A stretch of 64,000 nucleotides of DNA from Microbacterium sp. ET2 (GCF_030347395.1 NZ_CP128170.1:124001-188000); one strand, 5' to 3'. Shown: positions 22,701-31,107, counted from the stretch's first letter. The notes: generated by a model from the letters alone, not told the origin. Translations and numbers: made by a program.

Positions 22701-23313
22701 GCGGTTTGAGCTGGCGGCGCAGCTCTCCGGCGAGGTCGCTCAGGCGGGTGAGGTTGGCCTCCATCGCCTCGAGCTTGCGGAGGGTCTTCTCCTTACGGCG
22801 GCGATGCTTCAAGATGCCGGCTGCTTCCTCGATGAAACCGCGGCGGTCCTCAGGCGTGGCCTGCAGCACGGTGTCAAGGCGCCCCTGACCGATGATCACG
22901 TGCATCTCGCGGCCGAGACCGGAGTCGCTGAGGAGCTCCTGGACGTCCAGCAGTCGGCACGTCTCGCCGTTGATGGCGTACTCGCTGGCCCCGTTACGGA
23001 ACAGGGTGCGGCTGATCGACACCTCGGTGTACTCGATGGGGAGAGCGCCGTCGCTGTTGTCGATGGTCAGTCGCACTTCGGCGCGTCCGAGTGGGCCGCG
23101 TGTCGCCGTTCCCGCGAAGATGACGTCTTCCATCTTCCCGCCACGGAGGGTCTTCGCGCCCTGCTCCCCCATCACCCACGCCAGAGCGTCGACGACGTTG
23201 GACTTGCCCGAGCCGTTCGGGCCGACGATGCACGTCACGCCGGGTTCGAAGGCGAAGGTCGTGGGCTGCGCGAAGGATTTGAACCCTTTCAGCGTCACGC
23301 CCTTCAGGTGCAT
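19786..23313 (-). CDS. smc: Chromosome segregation protein SMC
   Basis: Condensin ATPase that organises and segregates the chromosome. The 1175-aa protein has the N-terminal Walker A GPNGSGKSN (about residue 32), long coiled coils rich in Ala, Arg and Glu at about 170-480 and 670-1000, a hinge at about 490-650, and the C-terminal ABC signature LSGGERSLAA with Walker B FYILDEVEAALDD. CGGAGG lies about 8 bases before the ATG. Co-directional with ftsY. Length is typical. Confidence 0.97.
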   Translation of the reverse strand: MHLKGVTLKGFKSFAQPTTFAFEPGVTCIVGPNGSGKSNVVDALAWVMGEQGAKTLRGGKMEDVIFAGTATRGPLGRAEVRLTIDNSDGALPIEYTEVSISRTLFRNGASEYAINGETCRLLDVQELLSDSGLGREMHVIIGQGRLDTVLQATPEDRRGFIEEAAGILKHRRRKEKTLRKLEAMEANLTRLSDLAGELRRQLKPLGRQAEVAREAATIAAVVRDARARLLADELLRLRRELSGHARTEQERLAERMVLQDQAQSVRARMERLESDQRSEAVDEARRVVHGLERVQERLRSLYALAGQRMSLLADSAEHDDDRGGVTVTPESIAHARTEIDVIAAGLAGAQDDAAAAAREVTRARAELDALDVDIAEQSALVSQHDMRITALRGAAETAASTLAAVRTAVDRQERAWQAALGRRDEAEQALASVRPEDDEPIADHAAEYERAQREAGAADEELAGLRERLHSAERELDALTAQTAAIDRALDIRSTAADIVARGGAGVRGLVGDFVRVEAGHEAAVAAALGTLAEAVLVDDLPAGFGLASTVRADDAGAVDIVVADPPWGAEPAADTGKTQTAAAVVTAPDGVRALLSGVLIAADLDEAERLLADPGLAHATIVTRAGEVCRVNRLRAGSGSSRSRLELVAERDDAAARRDELTVIVDSLREARSEAAADLDDKRRRVRSALESMRAHDAAVSARAEQVNRATVRYEAAVAECERLASALAQARAGVDDASDASRVSDEQLTAALESPRPILDASAREGLLAALDVARETEMRARLDVETLKERIRAQESRVVQLEKQREREQAAAAEAARRAVIRRGQRDAAADVAARIPPVLDAVGRSLAEARDELVAAETARTAVTAELADLRREDARVRERLSAVTEDVHSLELRIHERRLQAGSLRDRAVSELGLDEDVLISEYGPDQLVPDPDDPDAEGTPFDRAVQQRRLADAERKLAQLGRVNPLALEEFSALEQRHAFLTEQLDDLSRTRKDLLTIIEELDERMRTIFLDAFADTQRAFDEVFPVLFPGGSGSIELTKPDDALTTGIEVTVRPVGKKIERLSLLSGGERSLAAVALLVAIFKARPSPFYILDEVEAALDDANLGRLLGVFEQLRESSQLIVITHQKRTMEIADALYGVSMRQDGVSAVVGQRLGRTVEAEDGERAAS

Positions 23314-23450
23314 CGTCTACCTCCGGCTTTGCACGCCCGCGGCACGGGGCGGCGCCGCTCAGGCTACCGAACTCCCCCGCCGTTGCCGCTGAGGCGGGCG
23401 GGTCGGGGCTGATCCGCCCCGCGACACGCCCGGATTCGGAGCATTTCTGT

Positions 23451-23488
23451 AAATTCGCTTGACGTCGCTGTCGGGAGCGCGCTAGTGT
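23451..23488 (+). promoter_or_regulatory. Promoter of the leader-peptide/GNAT locus, WhiB7-like architecture
   Basis: TTGACG (23459-23464) and TAGTGT (23483-23488) are spaced by 18 bases. AAATT (23451-23455) lies 3 bases upstream of the -35, in otherwise GC-rich DNA. An AT-rich block immediately ahead of the -35 is the known arrangement at promoters co-activated by the AT-hook regulator WhiB7. No whiB7 gene is in the window, so the link is inference. Confidence 0.55.
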
Positions 23489-23523
23489 CACTGCTCGCGT
23501 CCGATGTCGAAAGGAGGTCACCG

Positions 23524-23625
23524 ATGATGCACATGATTGATCCGCGCCACACCGCGCGTCGATTCTCACCGCTCACCCCGTCGGTGACCGGATTCGCCGG
23601 CGCCTTCACGCCCACCGTCGCCTGA
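23524..23625 (+). CDS. 33-aa leader peptide
   Basis: A short frame encodes MMHMIDPRHTARRFSPLTPSV and 12 more residues, ending FTPTVA. It has the best ribosome site in the neighbourhood, AAAGGAGG (23510-23517), 6 bases before the first ATG, and lies about 30 bases after the predicted transcription start. Two stable hairpins follow its stop. The strong site, small size and position suggest a regulatory upstream reading frame rather than a functional protein. No run of one amino acid marks it as a simple amino-acid attenuator. No homologue is recognised. Confidence 0.55.
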   Translation: MMHMIDPRHTARRFSPLTPSVTGFAGAFTPTVA

Positions 23626-23635
23626 GCGGCGCACG

Positions 23636-23664
23636 GGACAGGTGTGCCCTTCGGGCACCCGTCC
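23636..23664 (+). terminator. Attenuator-like hairpin 1 after the leader peptide
   Basis: A 12-bp stem with two single-base bulges is closed by a TTC loop (core GTGCCCTTCGGGCAC). It begins 10 bases after the leader stop. Translation of the leader would place the ribosome against its 5' arm, so translation rate could affect folding. Whether it terminates transcription is not shown. Confidence 0.5.
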
Positions 23665-23681
23665 GCTTCTGCTGACCGAGC

Positions 23682-23698
23682 GAGGCTCTTCGAGCCTC
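23682..23698 (+). other. Hairpin 2 between leader and 90-aa gene
   Basis: A perfect 7-bp stem, GAGGCTC-TTC-GAGCCTC, lies 17 bases after hairpin 1. It also has a TTC/UUCG-type loop. Together they form two tandem RNA hairpins in the 170-base interval between the leader peptide and the next gene. Confidence 0.5.
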
Positions 23699-23795
23699 CC
23701 GGCAGCGCGCGTCGCTCCGACGCCCCCTCCGCGGCATCTCCGTCCGCGACATCCCGCACTCTCGTGCCCCTGCCTGACGAAAGCGATCACCCGCC

Positions 23796-24068
23796 ATGTC
23801 CGTTCCCCTTGTCTCCGTCTTCGACCTCGATGATGACGAGCGACTCCGGCTTTTCGCCGATGCCGATCTCGTCCCGGCCTCCGCAGCCCCCTCGCGCCTC
23901 CGACGCGTGGAGCTGCGGCTCGGGCTCTGGCTGCTGCTGCGCGCGGCGCGGCACCAGTCGGCCGCCCGCAGTCGGTCGCACCGGCAGGCCTTCGCCGCCG
24001 ACCTCGCACGTGCTCACCGTGAACACGCTGCCTGGCGCGAACTCGCCCTCGGCACCGTTCGCGTCTGA
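23796..24068 (+). CDS. 90-aa protein of unknown function
   Basis: The frame encodes a small protein starting MSVPLVSVFDLDDDERLRLF, with an acidic N terminus and an Arg/Ala-rich helical remainder (RRVELRLGLWLLLRAARHQSA). Third codon positions are strongly G/C, as in real genes of this genome. No good ribosome site precedes the ATG. It lies 57 bases before the GNAT gene, downstream of the leader and hairpins, so it probably shares the transcript. No family is recognised; a non-coding transcript remains possible. Confidence 0.5.
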   Translation: MSVPLVSVFDLDDDERLRLFADADLVPASAAPSRLRRVELRLGLWLLLRAARHQSAARSRSHRQAFAADLARAHREHAAWRELALGTVRV

Positions 24069-24125
24069 CTTCTAACCACGGTCCGGAGCCGCCCCGAACG
24101 TCTCCGGATCTTCGAAAGGATCACC

Positions 24126-25220
24126 ATGGACACGCACGCACCGACCGGAATCGAGATCCGGCCGCTCGCCATCCCGTCGCGAATCGACGCGGACGGCGCT
24201 GAAGACTTCATCGAGATGACTCAGGTGAGGAATCAGGTGTACCGGGAGATCTCCGGCCACGACGATGAACGCATCAGCGCGGCGGAGCTTCTCCCCCACT
24301 ACCAGCCGGACGCGTACGAAACCCGTCTGATCTGGACCGTCCGCGATGGCGGGCGCGTGGTGGGGCGCTGCGGCGTCGACCTCCCCCACGAGGAGGGATC
24401 GACACTGGCCTTCTGGTTGATCGAGCTTCTTCGCGAGGCGTGGGGCCGGGGAACAGGTTCTGCCGCCTACGCCCTCGTCGAGGAGACGGCTCGAGCGCAC
24501 GGCCGCACCGTGCTGCAGTCGTGGGCGGAGCATCCCGAGGCTCCGGGCCCGCGCCTGGCGGCCCCGACCGGCTTCGGGGACGTCCCCGAGGACCACGCAG
24601 CGAGGTTCTTTCTGCGGCACGGATACGCGCTGCAGCAGGTCGAACGCGCCAGCGCCCTCGACCTGCGCGCTGGGTTCGACCGGATCGAGCAGCTCCACCG
24701 CGAAGCGCAGAGTGCTGCATCGGACTACCGCGTCGTGCAGTGGTTCGCGCCCACCCCCGCGGAGTGGGTCGACGGCTATGCATGGATGAAGTCGCGCATG
24801 TCCACCGATGCCCCGGCGGCCGATCTCGAGTTCGACGAGGAGATCTGGGATGCGGCACGGATCGCGCTGCACGATGCGCGCTACACCGACAGCGGGCGAC
24901 TGCTTCAGGTGACGGCCGCACAGCACGTCGCGACCGGTGAGCTGTGCGCATTCAACGAGCTGGTCATCGGCGCGGACCGCACGGAAGCCTCTCACCAGGA
25001 GGACACGCTCGTTCTGAGGGCGCACCGAGGGCACCGACTCGGGATGCTCGTCAAGTGCGCGGGTCTTCTGTCGTGGCGCGAGGTCGCCCCGCAGTCGCCC
25101 CGTGTGCTGACCTACAACGCCGAGGAGAATCGCCCGATGCTCGACATCAATGAGGCGATCGGGTTCCGCCCGATCGCCTATTCCGGCGCCTGGAAGAAGG
25201 TCCTCGACGTCGCCGGTTGA
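24126..25220 (+). CDS. Tandem GNAT N-acetyltransferase
   Basis: The 364-aa protein consists of two GNAT folds. The N-terminal domain (about residues 12-175) contains an AWGRGTGSAAYALVEETARA motif-A-like acetyl-CoA loop. The C-terminal domain (about 215-364) has VLRAHRGHRLGMLVKCAGL, a canonical R-x-x-G-x-G/A-type loop, and NAEENRPMLDINEAIGFRP. Tandem GNATs of this type in actinobacteria often modify small amines or antibiotics, but the substrate is unknown. GAAAGG lies 7 bases before the ATG. Its 3' end overlaps the convergent mutM by 43 bases. Confidence 0.85.
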   Translation: MDTHAPTGIEIRPLAIPSRIDADGAEDFIEMTQVRNQVYREISGHDDERISAAELLPHYQPDAYETRLIWTVRDGGRVVGRCGVDLPHEEGSTLAFWLIELLREAWGRGTGSAAYALVEETARAHGRTVLQSWAEHPEAPGPRLAAPTGFGDVPEDHAARFFLRHGYALQQVERASALDLRAGFDRIEQLHREAQSAASDYRVVQWFAPTPAEWVDGYAWMKSRMSTDAPAADLEFDEEIWDAARIALHDARYTDSGRLLQVTAAQHVATGELCAFNELVIGADRTEASHQEDTLVLRAHRGHRLGMLVKCAGLLSWREVAPQSPRVLTYNAEENRPMLDINEAIGFRPIAYSGAWKKVLDVAG

Positions 25221-26098
25221 CATCTCGGGCAGAAGTGGCTCGACCTGTTGGTGAAGGACACGCGGACGATCGGACGGCCGCACCGGGGGCAGGGCTGCCC
25301 GGTGCGGCCGTATGCGTTGAGCGAGTGCGCGAAGTAGCCTGCCTGACCGTTGACGTTGACGTATTGCGCGTCGAAGCTCGTGCCGCCTTCGGCCAGCGCC
25401 TTCTCGAGCACCGCCCGCACTTCGGCCAGGAGCCGGTTCACCCGCCGGGTGGGCAGTGTGTCGGCGGGTGTCTCGGGATGCAAGCGCGCACCCCACAGCG
25501 CCTCGTCGGCGTAGATGTTGCCGATGCCGCTGACGACCGTCTGGTCGAGCATCACGCGCTTGATCGCGGACTTCTTCCGCGCCAGGATGTCGCGGAATCG
25601 CCCGGCGCGGAATGCGGGATCGAGGGGGTCTCGCGCGATGTGCGCCACCTGACGCGGGATGCGATCGAGCTCGGACCCGACGCCCCCGGGCGCGCCGTCC
25701 GGGGTGGGAAGAAGGGGATCGACGGCGAGCGATCCGAAGGTGCGCTGATCGGCGAACACGACGGCGATCTCACCATGGTCGGGGTGACGGAGTTCGAACC
25801 GCACGCGTTCATGGCGCTCGATCGGCGCCCCCGGGGAACGCAGCAGCATCTGTCCGCTCATGCCCAGGTGTCCGACGACTGCCTGGTCGCTGTTCTGGAG
25901 CGGGAACCACAGGAACTTCCCGCGGCGAACGGCCGCGTCAACGCGTCGACCGGCGAGCTCTGCTTCGAAGCCGACGGCGTCTCCACCGTGACGGGTCAGT
26001 GCGCGCACGTCGTGCACGATGACACCTTCGATGAGAGCGCCGCTCATCGCCGGATCCAGCCCGCGGCGGACCACCTCCACCTCGGGAAGCTCAGGCAT
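25178..26098 (-). CDS. mutM: Formamidopyrimidine-DNA glycosylase
   Basis: Excises 8-oxoguanine and formamidopyrimidines and nicks the abasic site. The 306-aa protein has the catalytic N-terminal Pro-Glu (MPELPEVEVV), Lys61 in RRGKFLWF, the H2TH region GIGNIYADEALW and a CxxC-x16-CxxC zinc finger. Twelve residues follow the last Cys pair; those codons read antisense through the end of the GNAT gene. The ATG at 26098 overlaps the rnc stop by 8 bases; the longer upstream frame is rnc shadow. Confidence 0.95.
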   Translation of the reverse strand: MPELPEVEVVRRGLDPAMSGALIEGVIVHDVRALTRHGGDAVGFEAELAGRRVDAAVRRGKFLWFPLQNSDQAVVGHLGMSGQMLLRSPGAPIERHERVRFELRHPDHGEIAVVFADQRTFGSLAVDPLLPTPDGAPGGVGSELDRIPRQVAHIARDPLDPAFRAGRFRDILARKKSAIKRVMLDQTVVSGIGNIYADEALWGARLHPETPADTLPTRRVNRLLAEVRAVLEKALAEGGTSFDAQYVNVNGQAGYFAHSLNAYGRTGQPCPRCGRPIVRVSFTNRSSHFCPRCQPATSRTFFQAPE

Positions 26099-26822
26099 CC
26101 GCGCCGCGGGCGTCGCTCGGCGTCGACAGCTCACGCCACGCCAGGAGGGCGGCGGCCATCTCGGCGTACTTCTTGCTCGTGCCCGTGCCTCGCGTCTCCA
26201 CGGCCCCCACGCGGACACGCGCGGTGAACACGCGGTCGTGATCGGGGCCGGTAGCGGAGATCTCGTAGGCGGGTGGGCCGAATCCGCGACGGGCGGCGAG
26301 CTCCTGCAGGCTGGTCTTGGGATCGACGGCGGCGCCGTACCGCTCGGGGTCGGCCAGCAGCGGCTCGACGAGCCGCAGCACAAGTGCGGTGGCCGCATCG
26401 GGACCGGCGGAGAGGTAGGCGGCGCCGATGACCGCCTCGGTCGCGTCGGCGAGGATCGAATCCTTCTCGCGCCCGCCGGTGAGCTCCTCACCGCGACCGA
26501 GCAGGACATGCTCACCCAGGCCGATGCGGCGCGCCACCTCGGCGAGGGCGACGGTCGAGACCACGCTCGCACGCCGCTTGGCCAGCTGCCCCTCTTCGAG
26601 GTCGGGATGCCGCGTGTACAGACGGACGGTCACGGCTTGGCCGAGGATGGCGTCTCCGAGGAATTCGAGACGCTCGTTGTGCGGAACCCCGCCGTGTTCG
26701 TAGGCCCAGGAGCGATGGGTGAGAGCCAGCAACAGAAGCTCGGGGTCGATGTCGACCCCGAGCTTCTGTGTCAATTCATCCAGCGACGGGCGCGCCGGCG
26801 TGGCGTCGGTACGGTGAGTCAC
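26091..26822 (-). CDS. rnc: Ribonuclease III
   Basis: Cleaves double-stranded RNA in rRNA and mRNA processing. The 243-aa protein has the catalytic signature NERLEFLGDAILG, a second acidic block DATEAVIGAAYL, and a C-terminal dsRNA-binding domain (PKTSLQELAARRG...GTGTSKKYAEMAAA). Lies in the order coaD-DUF177-rpmF-rnc-mutM, standard for actinobacteria, 19 bases after rpmF and overlapping mutM. Confidence 0.96.
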   Translation of the reverse strand: MTHRTDATPARPSLDELTQKLGVDIDPELLLLALTHRSWAYEHGGVPHNERLEFLGDAILGQAVTVRLYTRHPDLEEGQLAKRRASVVSTVALAEVARRIGLGEHVLLGRGEELTGGREKDSILADATEAVIGAAYLSAGPDAATALVLRLVEPLLADPERYGAAVDPKTSLQELAARRGFGPPAYEISATGPDHDRVFTARVRVGAVETRGTGTSKKYAEMAAALLAWRELSTPSDARGADA

Positions 26823-26841
26823 CGCGTGCGCAACGGGCTGA

Positions 26842-27051
26842 TCAGACGTCGGCGACCTTGCGGCCCTTGTACTCCAGGAACAGCTCCGTGCCCTGCGAGT
26901 CGGTGACGACCTTCGCCTGGTGGGGACGGCTGTAGACGACCTTGCCGTTCTCGATGGTCTTGACCAGCGTGGGGGCCTCGGCCTTCCACTGGGCGCGGCG
27001 CGAACGGGTGTTGGAGCGGGAGACCTTCCGCTTCGGGGGGTTACCTGCCAT
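26842..27051 (-). CDS. rpmF: 50S ribosomal protein L32
   Basis: Small 50S protein of 69 residues beginning [23 protein letters not shown]. It is the cysteine-free (zinc-independent) form: no CxxC pairs are present in the C-terminal half. Overlap-close to DUF177, 2 bases after its stop, with which it is normally co-transcribed. Confidence 0.95.
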   Translation of the reverse strand: MAGNPPKRKVSRSNTRSRRAQWKAEAPTLVKTIENGKVVYSRPHQAKVVTDSQGTELFLEYKGRKVADV

Positions 27052-27053
27052 GG

Positions 27054-27644
27054 CTAGCTCTTCTCTGTGTTCTCAGCGCGAGGCGCTGGGTTCTCGTCAC
27101 GGTCCTGCTGCCCGGGGGCATTGACCGCGTCGTGGTCGATGTAGTCCTGGAGCGCTGCCCACCGGGGATCGATCGGCTCGGCGTTCGGTTCGGCGTCTGC
27201 TGCCCGCCGGACACCCGTGACCGGATCGAGGCCGGGGCAATCCGGCTGACACACCGGCTGGAAGGGAAGCGACAGGACGACCGCATCCCTGACCAGAGTT
27301 TCAAGATCCACGTGGTCGTCTTGAACCTCGAAGTCAGTTTCCTCCGACCCAGAATACGCGAAAAGCTCTTGGAACTCGACTTCGACGCCCTCGGCGATAT
27401 CGCGGAGGCATCGTCCGCAGACGCCGGAGAAGGTGGCGTGCGCCTCGCCCGACGCGAGGATGCCCTCGTGGACCGACTCCAGCCGGACATCCAGCTCCAG
27501 CCTCTCGGCCGCCGGGACCGAGACGAGGCCCTCGCCCCACTTCTCCGGGACCGTCAGATCGAGGCGGAACTCGCGCATCTCGCCCGGTCGGCGGACGATG
27601 TCTCGCACCGGGATCACGAAAGGTCCGTTCAGCCGTCTGGTCAC
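27054..27644 (-). CDS. DUF177 (YceD) family protein
   Basis: The 196-aa protein has the DUF177 core: [22 protein letters not shown] (first Cys pair), FQELFAYS, and [11 protein letters not shown] (second Cys pair); the four Cys probably bind zinc. The family is implicated in 23S rRNA accumulation or processing in bacteria and plants and is nearly always next to rpmF. The first in-frame start, [15 protein letters not shown], is used. The C-terminal tail is acidic and variable. Confidence 0.92.
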   Translation of the reverse strand: MTRRLNGPFVIPVRDIVRRPGEMREFRLDLTVPEKWGEGLVSVPAAERLELDVRLESVHEGILASGEAHATFSGVCGRCLRDIAEGVEVEFQELFAYSGSEETDFEVQDDHVDLETLVRDAVVLSLPFQPVCQPDCPGLDPVTGVRRAADAEPNAEPIDPRWAALQDYIDHDAVNAPGQQDRDENPAPRAENTEKS

Positions 27645-27679
27645 GGGCGACCATGTTACCCGTCCTCGGAGCGTGCAGC

Positions 27680-28177
27680 TCAGCCCGACAGGTCGTGGGC
27701 GACCAGGAATCGCGCGACGGCGGGCGGAACGAACGGCGACACGTCTCCGCCGAGGGCGGCCACCTGGCGCACGAGAGAGCTCGAGACCATGGCGTGCGCG
27801 GGATCGGGAAGAAGGAAGACGGTCTCGACGTGGGCGAGGTGTCGGTTGACGATCGCCATCGGGGTCTCATAGGCCACGTCCACCTGGGAGCGGATCCCCT
27901 TGACGAGTACCCCGGCGTCCACGTCGGCGGCGTAATCGACGAGCAGCCCCATGGTCCACGAGGCGATGATCACCTCGCTGTCGATGTCGCTCTCCGCCAC
28001 CGACTGCTCGAGAAGGGACAATCGCTGCGCGATTGGCAGCATCGCCTCCTTGTCGGGGTTGTGCACCACCAGGACGTGCAGCTGGTCGTACAGTCGCGCC
28101 GCGCGGCGGATCACATCGAGGTGCCCCAGTGTCGGCGGGTCGAACGATCCGGGGACGACGGCGATCCTGCTGTTCAT
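27680..28177 (-). CDS. coaD: Phosphopantetheine adenylyltransferase
   Basis: Makes dephospho-CoA from 4'-phosphopantetheine and ATP, the penultimate CoA step. The 165-aa nucleotidyltransferase has [20 protein letters not shown] (T/HxGH motif) and the C-terminal ISSTxxR-like [21 protein letters not shown]. Full length. Located 35 bases before DUF177 on the same strand, so it likely heads this small operon. Confidence 0.95.
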   Translation of the reverse strand: MNSRIAVVPGSFDPPTLGHLDVIRRAARLYDQLHVLVVHNPDKEAMLPIAQRLSLLEQSVAESDIDSEVIIASWTMGLLVDYAADVDAGVLVKGIRSQVDVAYETPMAIVNRHLAHVETVFLLPDPAHAMVSSSLVRQVAALGGDVSPFVPPAVARFLVAHDLSG

Positions 28178-28254
28178 GCGACCACCCTATCGACGGGCCG
28201 CAGTGCGTTCTCGACACGGCTCACTCCGCGCCGCGAGGCCGGCGACGCGCGCGG

Positions 28255-30460
28255 TCAGGTCCGTGCGAGTGCAGCGCGCTCGACATTGCCGATCCGCCGC
28301 TCGATCGCCGCGGACACAGCCGGATGCCGCATCAGCGCCGGATCCTCAGAGATCACCGTCTCCGCTGCGCGCCGCGCTGCAGCGATGAGGTCGGCGTCGC
28401 GGGCCACCCGCAGGAGGCGCAGCGACGATCGCGCACCCGACTGCAGGTCGCCGAGCACGTCGCCCTCGCCACGGAGATCGAGATCGACTTCGGCGAGCTC
28501 GAAACCGTCGAGGGTGGCCGCGACCGCCTCGACACGCTGACGGGCGAGCGAGCCGTGCTCGGCTTCGGTGACGAGCAGACACAGGCCCGGCACGCCGCCA
28601 CGCCCGACGCGTCCCCGCAGCTGGTGCAGCTGAGACACCCCGAAGCGGTCCGCTTCGAGGATGACCATGGTCGACGCATTCGCGACATCGACCCCCACCT
28701 CGACGACGGTCGTGGCCACCAGGACGTCGATCTCGCCCCGCGCGAACGACTGCATGATGTCGTCCTTCTGCTCCGAGGGAAGCTTGCCGTGCACCATCGC
28801 CACCGTGATGTCCGCGAAGGCGGGGTGACGGGACAGCAGCTCGACGACCTGCACGACGCCCCAGTGGGTGCGGCCGGAGCCCGTGCCCACCGCGCGCGGC
28901 GCGACTTTCTCCGCAGCGGGCTCAACGTCCTCGACCCCGTCGGGGATCGGCGCCTGGTCGTCCACCACATCGGCGTCGGCGTCGATCGCCGCGGTGACCA
29001 CGAACGCCTGCCGGCCCTGGGCGACCTCTTCGGCGACGCGCTCCCAGACCCGCCCGAACCATGAGGGTCGTTCGGCCAGCGGCGCGACGTGCGTGGTGAT
29101 GCCCGCGCGTCCGGCCGGCATGGACCGGATCGTGGAGACGTCGAGGTCGCCGAACACCGTCATCGCCACGGTGCGCGGAATCGGTGTGGCAGTGAGGACG
29201 AGCACGTGCGGCACGGTGCCCTTGGCACGGAGCGCTTCCCGCTGCTCGACCCCGAAGCGGTGCTGCTCGTCGATCACGACCAGTCCGAGGTCGGCGAACG
29301 TCGTGGAGTCGCTGAGCAGGGCGTGCGTGCCGACGACGATGCGGGCCTGTCCAGAGGCGGCGCGCAGAGCGGCCCTGCGCCGATCCGCAGCGGCAAGCTG
29401 CCCGGTCAGCAGGGTGGGCATGAGCTCGGGCGCAAGCAGCGGACCGAGCATGCGCGCGATCGACCGCACGTGCTGCGCAGCCAGCACCTCCGTGGGCGCG
29501 ATGAGGGCCGATTGGCCACCCGACTGCGCCACCTGAAGCATCGCCCGCAGCGCGACGAGGGTCTTCCCCGACCCGACCTCGCCCTGGACGAGACGATTCA
29601 TCGGCCATCCGCCGACGAGGTCACGGGCGATCTGCTCCCCCGCCGCCTCCTGGTCACTGGTCAGGGCGAACGGCAGTCCGGCGTCGAAGCGCTCGAGCAG
29701 GTCGCCCGGCGGCCGCGCAGTCGCCGACATCGCGCGTACGAACTGCCGCTGCTGGAACAGCGCCGCCTGGAGGACGAAGGCCTCCTGCATCCGGAGGGTC
29801 TCGCGCGCCGCGTCGACCTGCTCGACGAAGTCGGGCCGGTGGATGCGCTCCAGCGCGGTTCGTGCGTCCAGGAGTCCGTGTGCGCGTCGCAGCGGCTCGG
29901 GCACCGGGTCGTCGAACGGGTCCAGGACGTCGAGGACGACGCCGACCGTCTTGGCGACGAGGATGCTCGGCACGGACGCAGTGGCGGGGTAGATCGGGAT
30001 CGGGAGGTGCGCGGTGGCCTCCGCGGTCATCCGCGCGGTCTCCTCGTCGTCGAAGAGCCTCGTACACCGGGTGGGCGAGCTGGAAATGGCCGCGGTACTC
30101 GCTGACCTTTCCTGCGAAGATGCCGCGGCGGCCGGGGGTCAGATCACCGAGACGCCATTTCTGGTTGAAGAAGGTCAGCGTCAGTGTGCCGTTGCCGTCG
30201 CTGATCTTGGCCTCGACGAGGGATCCGCGCCGATTCCGCATCGGGCGATCGGTGACGCTCTGGACCTCCGCGACGATCGTCACCGGTTCGCCCAGGGGCA
30301 GGGAGGCGATCGGCGTCAGCTCCCCGCGGAGCGCGTATCGACGCGGATAGTGCGACAGCAGATGCTCGACCGTGCGCATCCCGAACGCGCGCTCGAACAG
30401 CTTGGCGGTCTTGCCGCCCACGACCGCGTCCAGGCGCGACTCGAGTGCGATGGACGGCAT
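28255..30460 (-). pseudogene. recG: ATP-dependent DNA helicase RecG, frameshifted
   Basis: RecG remodels stalled forks and Holliday junctions. The N-terminal wedge/OB domain (MPSIALESRLDAVVGGKTAKLF to HFQLAHPVYEA, 135 codons) and the helicase domains (LTSDQEAAGEQI, QGEVGSGKT Walker A, VIDEQHRFGVEQR, MVHGKLPSEQK, QLRGRVGRG) lie in different frames. The switch is at about base 30055, where one surplus C on the coding strand separates GAGGCT from TTCGACGAC. Removing it yields a continuous 734-aa RecG of normal length. All helicase motifs are otherwise intact, so a sequencing error or a very recent mutation is likely. Confidence 0.9.
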
Positions 30461-30513
30461 ACCTCGAGTGTAGGGAGCGCCGCCGACAGCGACCCTCCTC
30501 CCGGTGATCGTGT

Positions 30514-31107
30514 TCAGCCGAAGATCTGCGACGCGATGTCCGAGAGGAACGCCCGCCCGTTGCGGTTGACCGGCGCGTAGTAGATCCAGACGTCGTCCCG
30601 CGCGACGACGAACTCCTCGGTGTCCGGGCCCGAGCCGGGGAGTTCGCAGAACTGGGCACCGAAGTCATCGGCGACCTGGCAGCTGTATCCCTCTTCGGGC
30701 AGCGCCGCGACGGCGGCAGTGACCGCGTCAGGAGCTGCCGTGCTGATCAGCACGAGCAGCCCCGTGGCATCACCGACGATCCAGTCGCACCCGAGCTGGA
30801 GCGTCGCTCCCTCCGGCGCTGGGCGCACGAACCCCTGACCGTCGCTTTGGAGCGTCATATCGCCGACCATCTCCTGGCGCGACTCCTCGCTCCCCAGCTC
30901 GTTGCAGTCCGTGGGGATCGACGCGGTCGCCGTCGGGGACTCGCTGGGCGACTCGCTGGGCGACTCGGTCGGCGACGTGCTCGGCTCGCTGGTCTGGGTC
31001 GGGGTGGACGGCGTCGTCGGAGCAGGCTCGGGCGCGCAGCCGGCCAACAGGGTGAGAGCGAGGGCCACGGCGGCGATCGCGGTGAGGGAACGGTGGCGCT
31101 GAGACAT
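30514..31107 (-). CDS. Secreted lipoprotein, unknown function
   Basis: The 197-aa protein begins MSQRHRSLTAIAAVALALTL and has the lipobox LLAGC, followed by a Ser/Thr/Pro/Glu-rich linker with short repeats of SPSE type at about residues 28-62, then a globular domain of about 130 residues with four Cys that could form disulphides. The ATG at 31107 was chosen because it begins the signal peptide; the frame extends another 75 codons upstream without sense. No enzymatic motif recognised. Sits alone between recG and rsmD. Confidence 0.8.
   Translation of the reverse strand: MSQRHRSLTAIAAVALALTLLAGCAPEPAPTTPSTPTQTSEPSTSPTESPSESPSESPTATASIPTDCNELGSEESRQEMVGDMTLQSDGQGFVRPAPEGATLQLGCDWIVGDATGLLVLISTAAPDAVTAAVAALPEEGYSCQVADDFGAQFCELPGSGPDTEEFVVARDDVWIYYAPVNRNGRAFLSDIASQIFG

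Noticed and set aside
21223..23412. Plus-strand open frame of about 730 codons opposite smc
   Set aside because: Antisense shadow of the smc coiled coil; no ribosome site and no recognisable fold.
30050..30062. Programmed frameshifting in recG (and in serA at 57955-57966)
   Set aside because: No slippery heptamer, no stop codon at the shift and no downstream stimulatory fold is evident; programmed shifts are not known in these genes. An indel or sequencing error is simpler.
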